Shown here piece after piece: positions 1-10,971 of a DNA stretch of 64,000 nucleotides. Source of the stretch: Bombardia bombarda (taxonomy: Eukaryota > Ascomycota > Sordariomycetes > Sordariales > Lasiosphaeriaceae); the NCBI GenBank assembly GCA_030512295.1, contig JAULSR010000001.1, forward strand, positions 9,819,001 through 9,883,000. The letters run 5' to 3'. A program made the translations under genes and the position numbers. A model generated the notes under the pieces. That model was not told the origin of the DNA, searched no databases, and saw nothing but the letters and a program-made list of their open reading frames with translations. Position 1 is the stretch's first letter. Every line of letters starts with the position of its first letter.

Positions 1-1568
1 ATGCCTCTGCGACGCCGCCGCCGCCGCCGCCGCTGCTTCCCCTCCCGCTATCGACGAAATTCAACCCCCACCTGGGCCCCCGCCCCGCCCCTTCGTTTGA
101 GAATGGACGACACATCTCGCTCCTCCAGCTTCTCGTCTGATGCCCCCAAGGAGCATGCCCACCACGGCCACCGACTTTCTTTTCCCGGCATACACTTTGG
201 GCGATCCAGCAAGGACAGCCATGCTAGCTCTCAAGTGTCTATGGACTGGAAGCTCGAGTCCCCGCCGATTGTCCTGTATGGGGATGCAGAAAGCAGCACC
301 GGCGCCCTGGTCTCGGGCCAGTTGTTCTTGAACATCAAGGACGACGGGGTCGAGATCGAGTCCTTCATTGCGACCTTGACCGTCCATGTCACCCAGAAGA
401 AACCATTCTCCACCCACTGCCAGGAGTGCATTCATCAGTATACCGAGTTGAAGAGGTGGACGTTGCTCCCACAGCCGCTGGCTCTGAAGAAAGGTTAGTC
501 AAGTCAACCCCTCGCATGAAACCTTGAAGGGTCCACCGGCCCAAGAGCAATGAACTCCAAGCTGACAAGGATGCTTCAGGCGAACACTCGTTTCCTTTCT
601 CTGTCCTGCTGGAAGGACACCTCCCCGCAACAGTGGATGGTCCACTGGTGTCGATTTCCTACGAATTCAAGGCTGAGGCCGTTCCGAAGGCCAGCAACGG
701 CACCCTTCATTCGCCCGTAAAGATCGAAAGAGCGCTCGAAGTCAAGCGCAGTTTGCCAACATCTGAGTTGCCACACCATTCGATTCGCGTCTTTCCTCCT
801 ACGAACATCAAGGCCAACGTACACTACCCCCATGTCATACACCCCATTGGCACATATAACCTGGCCCTTCGACTCGACGGCATTGCTAAGCACAACACCA
901 AGGTCGGCACCGTGGAGTACTGGAAGTTGAAGAAGCTCACATGGCGCCTCGAAGAGACGTCCAAGACAATTGCCCCAGCTTGTGGCAGGCATAGTCCTCT
1001 TAAGGGAGACGAAGCTGCGAGGCAGCAACAGAAAAAGGGCTCTATCCGAACTGATACGCGCGTCATCGGCGAGAAGACTCTCTTTTCGGGCTGGAAGAAC
1101 AACTACGCCGGTGCTTCTGACAGCAACGTCGAACTTGAACTCGAATATAGCCTGGCCAAGCACGCCAAGTTTGCGTGCGACACTAAGAGTCGCGACGGTA
1201 CCGAAATCACCCACCAGTTGATGGTGGAAATGGTGGTATCGCAAGAGTGGGCGCCCATTAACAAGCCTGCTCTCGTAACTCACACAGGCGTGGGTCGCAT
1301 ATTGCGGATGCACTTCAGCACTGTGCTCACTGAGCGTTCGGGGATCGGCATCAGCTGGGACAATGAGGCTCCTCCAATTTACCAAGATGTTCCCCCAAGC
1401 CCACCAGCTTATTCATCCGACACATTTCTGGAAGGGGAGGGCGAACGGTCCATCACCGAGTTAATGGAGCCTCTCGACAGTCCTGTTATTGATGGTAGCG
1501 TCAGTGGGCAGCACTTGACAGGTGTGGATACGGGTGAACAGGGTCCGGCCAGTGGCGAAGGGAGGTGA
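1..1568 (+). CDS. arrestin-related trafficking adaptor, LDB19/Art1-like (5' end uncertain)
   Basis: Two exons, 1-493 and 580-1568, joined by an 86-bp intron (GTTAGT...TTCAG) in phase 1. The product looks like a fungal arrestin-related adaptor of the LDB19/Art1 type. Such proteins recruit a HECT ubiquitin ligase to plasma-membrane transporters and trigger their endocytosis. Visible support: the beta-rich arrestin N-domain with the two-cysteine stretch THCQECIHQYTELKRW, the family-like segment EHSFPFSVLLEGHLPA directly after the splice, and PY motifs PPIY and PPAY near the C-terminus that would bind WW domains. The start is unsure: the window begins at an ATG followed by a poly-Arg run (CGC repeats). 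The +2 frame over the same bases gives an Ala run followed by a Pro-rich stretch, so the true start may be MDDTSRSS at 103 or lie upstream of the window. I am sure of the arrestin class and less sure of the subfamily. Confidence 0.75.
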
Positions 1569-2335
1569 AGAGCCGCTTTCACCCTGGCTCAGACTCTGTC
1601 GTGTGTACGTCCTCTCGTCTGTATCGACTTCTGATATATACCGGTGCCCGAAAGCCAAGAGATTTCGCTCCGGAAGCTGAAATCGTGTTTTCCCGGGCTA
1701 GAGAGCATATAGGCGCTTGGAGATAAATAGTGTGGGCGGGACAGTTTGCGTTGGCAGCAGCGGGCATTGATTCTGTCTGCAACGTGTCCCGGCTTTTTGC
1801 ATTTTACTGGAGTTTGTTGGCGCAATATACTAATGACTTTGCATTATATACCCTAAAAGGCAGCGCAGTAGCCTGCTGGGTTGTTAGGTTGGCATGTTGG
1901 TCGTTTTTTACTTTTGGAGAGAGGGTAGTAAAAGAGACTGAGGGAGGTAAGAAAAGTAATGGTTTTCAACAATTCGGCATTATTTCAAGGAACAGCATTT
2001 CATGGCGTTTAGCAGGGGAAGTCAGTGCTGTCGTAACCTAATGCTTGGGAGGATCACTAGGCAAAGGCAGTTTTAACTCGGGATGGAAATACTAAGTAGT
2101 GCATCATGATGCAACACAAAAGTTTAGCCTTTGGCTTGGTACATAGTTGGCAAGGATATAGTAATTCAAGAGGGGCGGCAGCAGTGTGTTGTCATCCCAT
2201 GGTCGTGCCAGTCAACGAGGTGCGCTAAAATCTTATCTTAATTTTGACATGGATCTGATAAATGTTTGCATTCTAGAGATGACACAGCCCATACCATTCA
2301 CTCCCTTCCATCCAAAAAGAAAAAGAAACGACAAT
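1569..2335. other. intergenic region between two convergent 3' ends
   Basis: This is the space between the stop codon of the arrestin gene (plus) and that of the PKS (minus). No conserved reading frame is visible. In particular it does not contain the methyltransferase, thioesterase or reductase that could have extended the PKS beyond its second ACP. It presumably holds the two 3' untranslated regions. Confidence 0.6.
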
Positions 2336-5300
2336 TTAGAGGGCAACAAGACCCGACTGGGCCCCAATGGCACGCAAGATGTCTGAAACTCGAGATTCGA
2401 CCGAGATGTCATCGGTCTTGATCTCATTCAGGCAGAACTCGGCAAGAATGGTGAGTATTTCTGTCAGGGCAAGTGAATCTACGCCAACCTCTTGCAGCGT
2501 TGCTTGAGGCTGGATCATGGATGGGTCGATACCTGTGGTTTCGACGAGCAGCTCCGTGACTTTGTTGCTCAGATTGATTCCGGCGGATGCTGTTGCCTCC
2601 TTGGGAGATGGACTGGCATACACCGTGGACTGCACCGCCGACGTTGACACTGACACTGGCATCGTTGCTGGCACCGCAACTGGCAGTGGAGCCACATGCT
2701 GCTGCAATGTCACGACGTTGGCAGGCGTAAGCGACTTGGCTCGACCCCCGTATATTCTCTCCTCGAGCTGACCAACCGTCATAGTAACAAGGTCTTCGCT
2801 AGTAATCGGACGGCCATTGACAGGTTGAAGTTCGGATGCCAATTCGGTCGAAGCGAGCGAATCCAGGCCGAGATCAGAAATGATGACATCGCTGGTCATC
2901 ATGGTGGCCGAAGCACCAGTATATGACTCGAGCAACAGACGAATATCTCTGTTTTCTGTCACCAAGGGAGGCGTCAGAATACCAGGAGTCGTCTGTGCAG
3001 TTGTCAAGCCATGATCACTCCCAGAGCTACTGCTGCCGTAGCTCGACTCGGCCGCCTTCGGTAGCCTCAATGACTCCGCGGGAAACAAAATAGCAGGAGG
3101 AGAGTGCGCGAGCTGGGCTTGGGCAAGCTTGGGAATATTCCCGATGCCAGGAGCGCGATTGGCAGGATCCAGCGCCTTCTCCAAGCGCGTAATGTCGAGC
3201 TTGACAAAGCGGCACCCAATGAAAGCAGCAACAATACGGCCGTCATCAGACCATGCAAATACGTCCCCCATCACCTTGTTTGTGCCGGGGGTCTGTGTGT
3301 AGGATGCATATACGCGATACGAAGCGCACCCTGCAAAGTCAAAGTTCTTGGCCACCACGGAACTGTCGATGCCGTTACATATCATGACCTCCCCGGTACC
3401 AACGCTGTCACTGGTGTTCATGGCCAGCCCAACAACCTGGATAAAACTGTCAAGGACAACGGCGTCACAGATGGGCAGAACGGTGCTCTCGTCAGCGCCG
3501 GGACGACTCTCAAGAGGTGATAGGACAATGGTGGCAGCAGCCTCGCTACCACTTATGGCCATGCTGGAGATGCCCTGCAGCACCTTGCCGTAATCAACGA
3601 CGCGCGAGAAGAGCTTGTATACGCGCCCCGCCATCATACGCTCGGTGCTTGTGCTCTCAATAGCCAGCATGTTCCTCTCCACCAGCCGTGCCATGACGTC
3701 TAGTTGAGAATCAGACGCTTCGACGGACCGCGCCAGTACGCCCTTAGCATGCAGTGTCGTCTTGTTAGGCCTAGTAGGATGACGGCTGACGATAGCGAAG
3801 CTGCATTGGTGTCCCTGAGTCTGAGACAGCACGACCTCAACCTGCTGATCTGGAGCCAGCCCCAGCGGGGCCTGAATGTCTAGACCCTGAAATTCCAGAC
3901 TTGACTGCTGCAACTCATTATCACCTACTACCTGCTGCAGGGCCATGGTGGCACACTCCAAGTACACCGAGGCCGGGCAGAGAGGACGACCTCGTACTGC
4001 GTGCCCGGCCACAATGGTCTGGAACCGCTTGCCTTCGACAGCGACGCGGAACCGTTTGGTGCCCGATAGCTTTTCCGCCTCGGTCTCTAGCAGAGCTGAG
4101 ACCATCCTAGATGTCTGCGCAAGCTGTATCTCGGTAGACCGCAGTACGAGGTCTGTTTGAGGGAGCTCGTCGAGTTGACGCTGAAGACTGGCAGCGTGAT
4201 CAATGTTGTCGAGCCACGCTGTTGTACGGTCGAAAGCATATGGTGGAAGCCAAACAGGCTCGAGGACGCCTTTTGAATGCAAAAAAGACCAATGCGTGAC
4301 GGGAATGCCGGCCTTCCACAACTTGGCGACGGCACGAGTGATGGCATTCGAAGCCGTATGGGCTTCCTTGGTGCTTACGCCGAGCAAGGTATGCTGCGAA
4401 TGCAATGCTGCGCGCTTCGTCATGGGCATAATCGGTGTGTCGATACCGGCCTCCAGCCAGATACAGTCGTTCCCGAGCTCTCTCTCAAGTCGATGTACGG
4501 CGTCAGAAAAGAAGACTGGGTCTCGCGCATGCTTGCTCGGGCTGTAGTCTACCTCTGGAGCAAGAGGGGTAGCGACGCATAGCTCGATAGGAATTGTCGG
4601 CGCCCGCCACTCCAGTGAGGCACTGACTAGATTGAGCTCCTCCAGGACGGGCTCGACGAGGCGCGAGTGGAAAGCATGGCTTGTCTCAACACGCACGTAC
4701 TTGACCTGACGTTTGCTGAGATGACTCTCGAGCTCGGCCACGGATCCGGTATCTCCGGAGACAACTTGACTGGTCTCAGAGTTGTAGCAAGCTATCTCAA
4801 GCTTGAAGTTGCCAGTGGTGCTACCTCCGACAGAGGCGATCGCTGCCTCAACAGCTTGGCGGGTTGCAAATACCGCCACCATGGCGCCCTTGTCTGCCCC
4901 CCAGCGCTTTTGCATGAGACTTGCGCGCTCCGCTACCAGCCTAAGGCAGTCATGAATCGACAGTCTGCCGCTTATAGCCAAAGCAGACAGCTCGCCAAGA
5001 CTATGCCCAATGACAGCATCAATGTGGAGGCCGGCTTCGATCCATGTGCATGCTGACGCGTATTGAACGGCCACATGGCCCGTCTGCAACGTCACGATAT
5101 TATCGAGGCTTTCATCCGCCAGAAATATAGCTGGTACAATGGACGGGTAGCCCAATTCTTGCAGGAACGCATCACAAACGTCGATGTGATTCCGAAAGGT
5201 GGCAAAATTGGTGTACATATCTTTGCCGACACCGATGAACTGCTTGCTCTGACCGCCAAAGACCAGTACAACTGGTTTCTTCGAGGCAGTCGCATCATCG

Positions 5301-8134
5301 GCTTCCGCAATCGGTGGCTGATCACCCTCATCTGACAGCATATTCGCTAGTTCCTCGGCGCTGGATGCTTCGAGGACCATGACATGTCTGTGGTGGCGAC
5401 GCTTCTCACTCAACGTGTAGGCAAGCTCGTCGATATGGAGCGACTTATGAGAGCCTAGAGACTTGCTCAGGTGCTTAGCTAGCTCAGTTTTAAAGCTCTG
5501 TAGGCTCGAAGTTGACTGAGCACTCAAAAGAATTGGTCTTTTGTAGTCAGACCCTGAGGGCAAGGGCAGCTTCCGCGGGCCGGTCGGCCTGGGCGCTTCA
5601 CAGCATACAACGGTTGCGTTGGACCCAGCAGCACCAAATGAGTTTACCAAGGAGGCACGGAAGGGAGTATCCCATGGCTTGAGACTTCTCGAGACAGTCA
5701 TGCGGTCTGGCTCCAGAGACGGGATCTTGGGGTTCCAGACGTTATGGCTCGCCTGTGGGGGATAGCTTGATGCTCAAGCATACTGACGACCTTGAGCAGA
5801 CCGGCTACTCCTGCTGCCGTTTCGCAGTCTGTAAAGGTTTGTGGTTAGTGCCAACGTCAAAAATGGGAGACCGCAGTGAGAGAGGGGGCTGCTTACGGCC
5901 AATGTTGCCCTTGATGGAGCCAATAGTAAGATCAGACGGTCTGGCTGGACTGCCAAAGACTTCGCGAAGACTGGAGGTTTCTATCTTGTCGCCAGCCTGC
6001 GTGCCAGTGCCATGAGCCTCGACATATGTGACCTGTTCGGGGGTCAAGGCTGACTGGTTCAGAACCTCTCGATATAAACGCGCCTGCTGCACGGGGTCAG
6101 GGTTTGTGATGCTGCTGGATAATCCGCCCTGATTAGTCGCAGCGCCAGTAATAACAGCCATGATGCGATCACCGTCTGCTTGGGCCTGCTTCAACGACTT
6201 GAGAACGACGAGACCGACACCATCCGAGCGACAGTAACCATCGGCGTCCTTATCCCACGGCTTGCACTGCCCCGTCGCGCTCAGAAAACCAGCTCTGGCA
6301 AGATCCAGGTAGTTGTGTACCCCTGAGATGATGTTGACGCCGCCAGCAATGGCCACGGGACACTCTCCCCCGCGGATAGCCCTGACGGCGCGGTTGACGG
6401 CCACCAGCGAGGCCGAACACGCAGTGTCGATGACCTCGGATGGCCCCGTCCAGCCAAAGTAGTAGCTGATGCGGCCACACAGAAAGGCCCGGATTGTTCC
6501 TGGTGCTGTGTACGCTGTGGGCGCGTGGGAGTAGGCGTTTTCCAGGTACTCGGTGAAGCTTGCGCCGATGAAGCAGCCCACGTTGTCACCACTTGACCGC
6601 ACGTGCGACTTGGTGTAGCCATAGCTTTCCATGGCCTCATAGGCCAGCTCCAGCAGCATGCGCTGTTGGGGGTCCATGTTGGCCATCTCGCGTGCGTTGG
6701 CTCCGAAGAAGGCTCTATCAAACCGATCGACTCCCTCGACGAAGTTACCATACCATTTTCTGTTCTTGGCAAATTTACCGCTCTGGAATGCCCGGTAGCC
6801 CCCGTACATATTAAACCGGTTAGCCTTCAACTCTTCGTGAGTGTCTTGTCCGGTTGAGATGACTTCCCAGAGCTCTTCCATGTTGTTGGCACCAGGCAGG
6901 CGGCATGAGGCGCCAACAATCGCGATGGCGTCGTCCGGATACGTATACGGCGGAATTGGCTGTGTGTGCTCATTGGAGGAACTGCTCCTTTCCTTTTCTT
7001 CGAGAACGTTCCATTCGGTCTTTTTGGCACGGAGACCCAGCTTGTTGAAGGGCATCAGGGGGATGAAGTCGCCAATTCCGAGAGAGATGATCTCGTGGTT
7101 TTGGACACCAGTCTTCTTCAGCGATCTGGCCACGTCTTCGAGAACCAAGTACCACTCACTCCTAGCGCTGAGAATGGTATAAAGCACGTCGTCGGAGAGG
7201 GGAGTGCCTGGGGGTATGACAGCACCGTTGCGATTCGACCGCATCGGACACTGAAGACAATCTGACGATGGCAGGCTTAACAGCTCCGACTTGGAGCACA
7301 GGGAAGACAGCTCGTGGGCGAGATCTGTATTCTCCGGGTTGTGCACCTTGCCCCTGATTTCCAGTGGCTGCACCAAGTAGCCTTGCTCGGTAGCGTATGC
7401 TTTGAGTGCTTCAAGCGGCTCGGTCGGTCCCACTACGCTGATGTTTCTGGGATCGGTGAACGCTGAGATGTATGTCTGTTGTGTGGTCAGAGATCCGCAC
7501 CGGGTTTTATGGGAACCAGTATCTCACGTACCTTTGGGAATTTGTCGACAAGTGCTTGGGCCTGCTCCTCCCTCTCAACCCGCACCACCATAATGGCTAA
7601 GCCTGGGACGCGCGTGTCGTCGCCTAACTCGGTATAGAGACCAATGGCGAAGGAAAGACGTATGGCCGTCATGATGTTGCGGGCAATCTCCTGATCGTCC
7701 AACGCACTAGAAAGAGCCGCCGTTGCCGGAAGGCCACCGCAATAACCTTGCAAGCCACCTCCAGATTTGCGAACCTGGCCAATGAAGTCGATGTGGCTGA
7801 TGCCCCTACTCTCCAGGAACTGGAAGTACTGCACCACGTGGATAATGCACAGACGAGGGAGGGTCGTGATAGAGGATGCGGTAGATACAATGGCCTCGGG
7901 ATTGCCGTCGATAAGCCACTCGGTGAAGGCGTGCATGTATTTTGGGGCTTGGGGGAGGGCCGCAATCTTCTTGTTATTGCTGGCGACAAGGTTCCAGACA
8001 TCCTGAAGAGTCGAGATTTCTTCGACGATGCACCTCAGCACTGGGTGGTTTGCTATGTACGCCCGCAGTGAAAGGAGGTAGACCACAGTCGGGGCCACGC
8101 CCTGAGGGCCAAAGACAGCAAAGGAATAGTCCAT
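2336..8134 (-). CDS. non-reducing polyketide synthase (SAT-KS-AT-PT-ACP-ACP), apparent frameshift in KS
   Basis: Multidomain iterative PKS making an aromatic polyketide from acyl starter and malonyl-CoA. Exons on the minus strand: 8134-7532, 7475-5897 and 5828-2336, with introns of 56 and 68 bp; the KS His of GNIGH is formed across the second junction. Approximate domains over about 1890 residues: SAT 1-250 with Cys motif GYCGG; KS 380-800 with DTACSAS, EAHGTGT and GNIGH; malonyl-AT from 910 with GHSLGE; product template from 1320 with catalytic His in AGHAVRG and Asp near 1520; ACP1 with DLGLDSL; ACP2 with EVGVDSL. It stops after ACP2, with no thioesterase, CMeT or reductase, so release would need a separate enzyme. 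In exon 3 the frame changes within a run of five C (5757-5761, plus-strand G5): conserved KS sequence continues on both sides in frames one base apart. This may be a real null mutation or an assembly error. A cluster-specific regulator, sugar genes and exporter follow. Confidence 0.9.
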
Positions 8135-8426
8135 GTTTGATGTGATAAAGACTCCAGATGGTCCCTCGCATTGAAAGGCTGGTTAACTTTACATTTGGCC
8201 CAGGCGGTGATGCACTTCGATATAGTTTTAACGTACTGTTCCCAGACATGTGCATTTCCCTAATAGGAAATTCTCGGTCAGTGAATCCGAAGGATCTGGG
8301 CATATGTAAGCTCGGAATTATTGTCACCTTGGCGTTACAAGGCCGCCAGCCTTCTCCTCGGCCATTGTCCGGGTTAGGCGAAGGAGATAGCGTCGGAAAA
8401 GATGAGCAGACTGCTATGAAGGATTG

Positions 8427-8442
8427 CCGAATCGAGATTCGG
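8427..8442. promoter_or_regulatory. perfect palindrome CCGAATC-GA-GATTCGG in PKS promoter
   Basis: Two 7-bp arms, CCGAATC and GATTCGG, are exact reverse complements separated by GA, and begin and end with CCG/CGG triplets as in many Zn2Cys6 targets. The core TCGAGATTCGG also matches the AflR consensus with one mismatch. The site is 20 bp from the perfect TCG-N5-CGA motif and about 300 bp from the PKS start. Confidence 0.4.
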
Positions 8443-8461
8443 ACTGGAATCGGTGAAGGTC

Positions 8462-8472
8462 TCGAGTCTCGA
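8462..8472. promoter_or_regulatory. candidate AflR-type binding site TCG-N5-CGA
   Basis: The sequence TCGAGTCTCGA fits the TCG(N5)CGA consensus known for AflR. It lies about 330 bp upstream of the PKS start codon, and the neighbouring regulator carries an AflR-type domain. A single match in 2.8 kb is not statistically remarkable by itself; the position is what makes it interesting. Confidence 0.4.
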
Positions 8473-10971
8473 CCGGTCCACAGCTCCCCGGGCTTCTCAA
8501 CCCCGATCAAAAACCACGGTCCTGGGAAAGTAGTAAAGGCCCCTTGCAGATGCAATCCGACATAGCGTCATTTCCAGAGGTCATTGTACCCGCGCCAGCA
8601 GATCTGTTATTAGATGAGTCCCCCCCCCGAATTTTAAGGTGAAGAAAATCAACTCCACTAAACAGCGGGACCGTTGGTGGTACTTGTTGGCTGCTGCAGC
8701 ATATGCGCAAGGTGCGAGCCGTATCAGAAAGCTTGATAATGGTCAAAAAGTCAACAGTAACTGTAGGGTTGTTGTCAGACTTATTGCTCCAGGCTGTATC
8801 TATGCAGCAGTCAGGCCCTGACCCACTTAGATAGTAACAACACCTTGCTCAAAGCGTTGCAGGAAAAGAGAAAGGGTTCATTTGACCTTGACCTGACGAT
8901 GGATAGGGTTCAGCCTTAAAAATCGAGACTGCGGTTAATCCCGTACCTTGGGTGCATTTTGACCTTGTGACAGAGTCAAGAAACCCCTTCTCTGACGTGT
9001 GAAAGGTGCACGCACCACATCGGTCCCTTCCAGAACAACAGAGTTGTCAGACTGGACTTATCCAGCCTGCGTTACATGGCCAGGTAGTCATCTCCGTACT
9101 GGGACTGGTTGTTTGTACTACTTACCACCAAGGGTAAATAAGCTTATGGATCTGCGCTTAGCAAGCGACAAGCACCACCATATGACCGGCAGCTAGTACC
9201 ACGGTCTGATAAGCCCTGTGTAACGGCATTGAACAGCACTGGAATGGAAACGACTGGAGCTTCACCCCCACTCGGCCTGACGAAAGCCGACTTCTTGTTG
9301 GCCATATGGATGCATGGGAGTCCCACGCCGGCTTATCTATGAGGCCGTATGACAGAAGTGAGTCAATCAATCACGGCGATTTTGCGCTCAAATGAGCGGT
9401 GATGAGCTTTCTGCACGAAGATGGATGCTATCTCTCCATTATGCAGGAAGGAGCGCAGGCCTTAGCGCCAGACTCAAGGTTGGTTGGTAAGTAGGTAGGT
9501 AGGAAGGTCGGTAGGTGAAGCACCGTCTAGGGTAACCCGTCTTACGGCGGAAGAGAGGGATGTAGTGTAGCTTCAGTGACGTGAAATAGCATAGATAATA
9601 GTAATCTTGATTAGATATTGCAAGGAGTCCGAGAGCCTCTTCTCGGAACGGTCTTGAAAGAGATGCCTTGGCTATCAGTGATAGGCCAGTTATCTCCTGG
9701 GCATGGGCTGGGCCGCACTCCCACAGACATGTAACCTATTATTCTTATCGAGACAAGAGCGCGGTCGGTCCCGACAGCCGGGGCACATGGGGCGGAAGCA
9801 AAGAGAAAATGAACCGTGCTTCCATTGTTACTAAGGACTATATATGGCGTGATCGGGGTCAGTGTTAGTTTTAGAATGACCCTCGGGCTTCAATAGCGGA
9901 TATGATGCACATGCAGGTGCGTACCTACTTGTTACCTCGTATCCGCTTGTTAGGTATTCTAGCCCTTTGACCTCGCTGCTTATTTGCAGCAAATAGGTGC
10001 AGCACCCGGGCCCCAAACAGAGCCTGTGAGACCAACAGCAGATACCATAGCCTAGACTGTGGGACAGCACCTGCCTGGCATGGATCTTGTAAGATAAGCA
10101 CTTTGCCGATAACAATAATCGTTAGGGGCCTTAGTGTTGGCGTGACAACAAGAGCTGCATATATACCTAATTGTATAGAACTAGGTAGGTAATAGCTACT
10201 TACCTGGACTTACTTCGTAGTTGACAGATACCTTTTGAAGCACAAGTCAATCCAGCCTGGGCGATGCGAGAATACTGCAAACACAGGACGAGGGTTGCAC
10301 AGCACCAATGGCGCCGTGCACGTGCAGGCTTGACATGCACCTCATCTGCCGGTGTTTACCGTAATGCTGCTGCTGCTGGTTGGCATTTACGATGAGTGCA
10401 TGGGAGGCAGCCTACTGATGGGTCGGGTATCTCATGGAGATAACGAGTTACGGTTGTGGCGATATTCCGTTCAGGCTCTAGGGAATAAACATCTGATGTG
10501 ATGAAAAAACAGTCTTGGCAGGAGTTGACTTTTGTCTGTGGTTTTGGTCCGCGGTTGGGGAAACACACCAATCCTTCGCGACCTTACGGGGATGCGGGGA
10601 TGCGGCGTATTCACCTGCCTACCTACGAGTCCTGCACTCTAGTAGGTATTCGCTATGTAGAGGACGTGTTCAGGCTGTTGCTGCTGGGTTCTGGGGTCTA
10701 CCAAGCTGCCGAGGCGGCTACCGAAACAGGCAAGGGTAGGTACCTAGGTAGTAAGCAAAACGACTGACAGGAGCGACCAAGAAGCTCGTTGGCGTGGCTG
10801 GCCTGCAATGAGTGCGTGTAAGACGGGGGGGGTGCCGCAGTTGTAGAAATAGTGAGGTAGACCAGGTTAACTGCCTACCCTTTGATAGGTAAAACTCAAT
10901 GGAATCAGTACCTACCTACCTAGAACAAGACACATGCAAAACCTACGTACACAACAAAAACGAAAACGACC

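Larger units (their letters stand above)
8135..10971. other. 2.8-kb divergent upstream region between PKS and regulator
   Basis: This is the shared upstream region of the PKS (minus) and the AflR-type regulator (plus). No convincing gene is visible in any frame. It holds one perfect TCG-N5-CGA site and an adjacent CCGAATC palindrome (listed separately), a CCGAG-N8-CTCGG inverted repeat near 9628-9645, a run of nine C near 8620, and several clusters of TAGGTAGGTA/ACCTACCTA (9489-9514, 10181-10204, 10736-10751, 10908-10922). Confidence 0.55.

Noticed and set aside
576..1385. 269-codon minus-strand frame
   Set aside because: Shadow of arrestin exon 2, which has clear family motifs on the plus strand.
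5753..5796. A mini-intron (GTCGTC...CCCACAG) that would keep the PKS frame
   Set aside because: It would be only 38 nt long, has a poor donor, and would remove conserved KS residues (VVSMLEHQAI and the following PPQ).
7974..8555. 193-codon minus-strand frame overlapping the PKS start
   Set aside because: It overlaps the SAT exon in another frame and reads as low-complexity promoter sequence.
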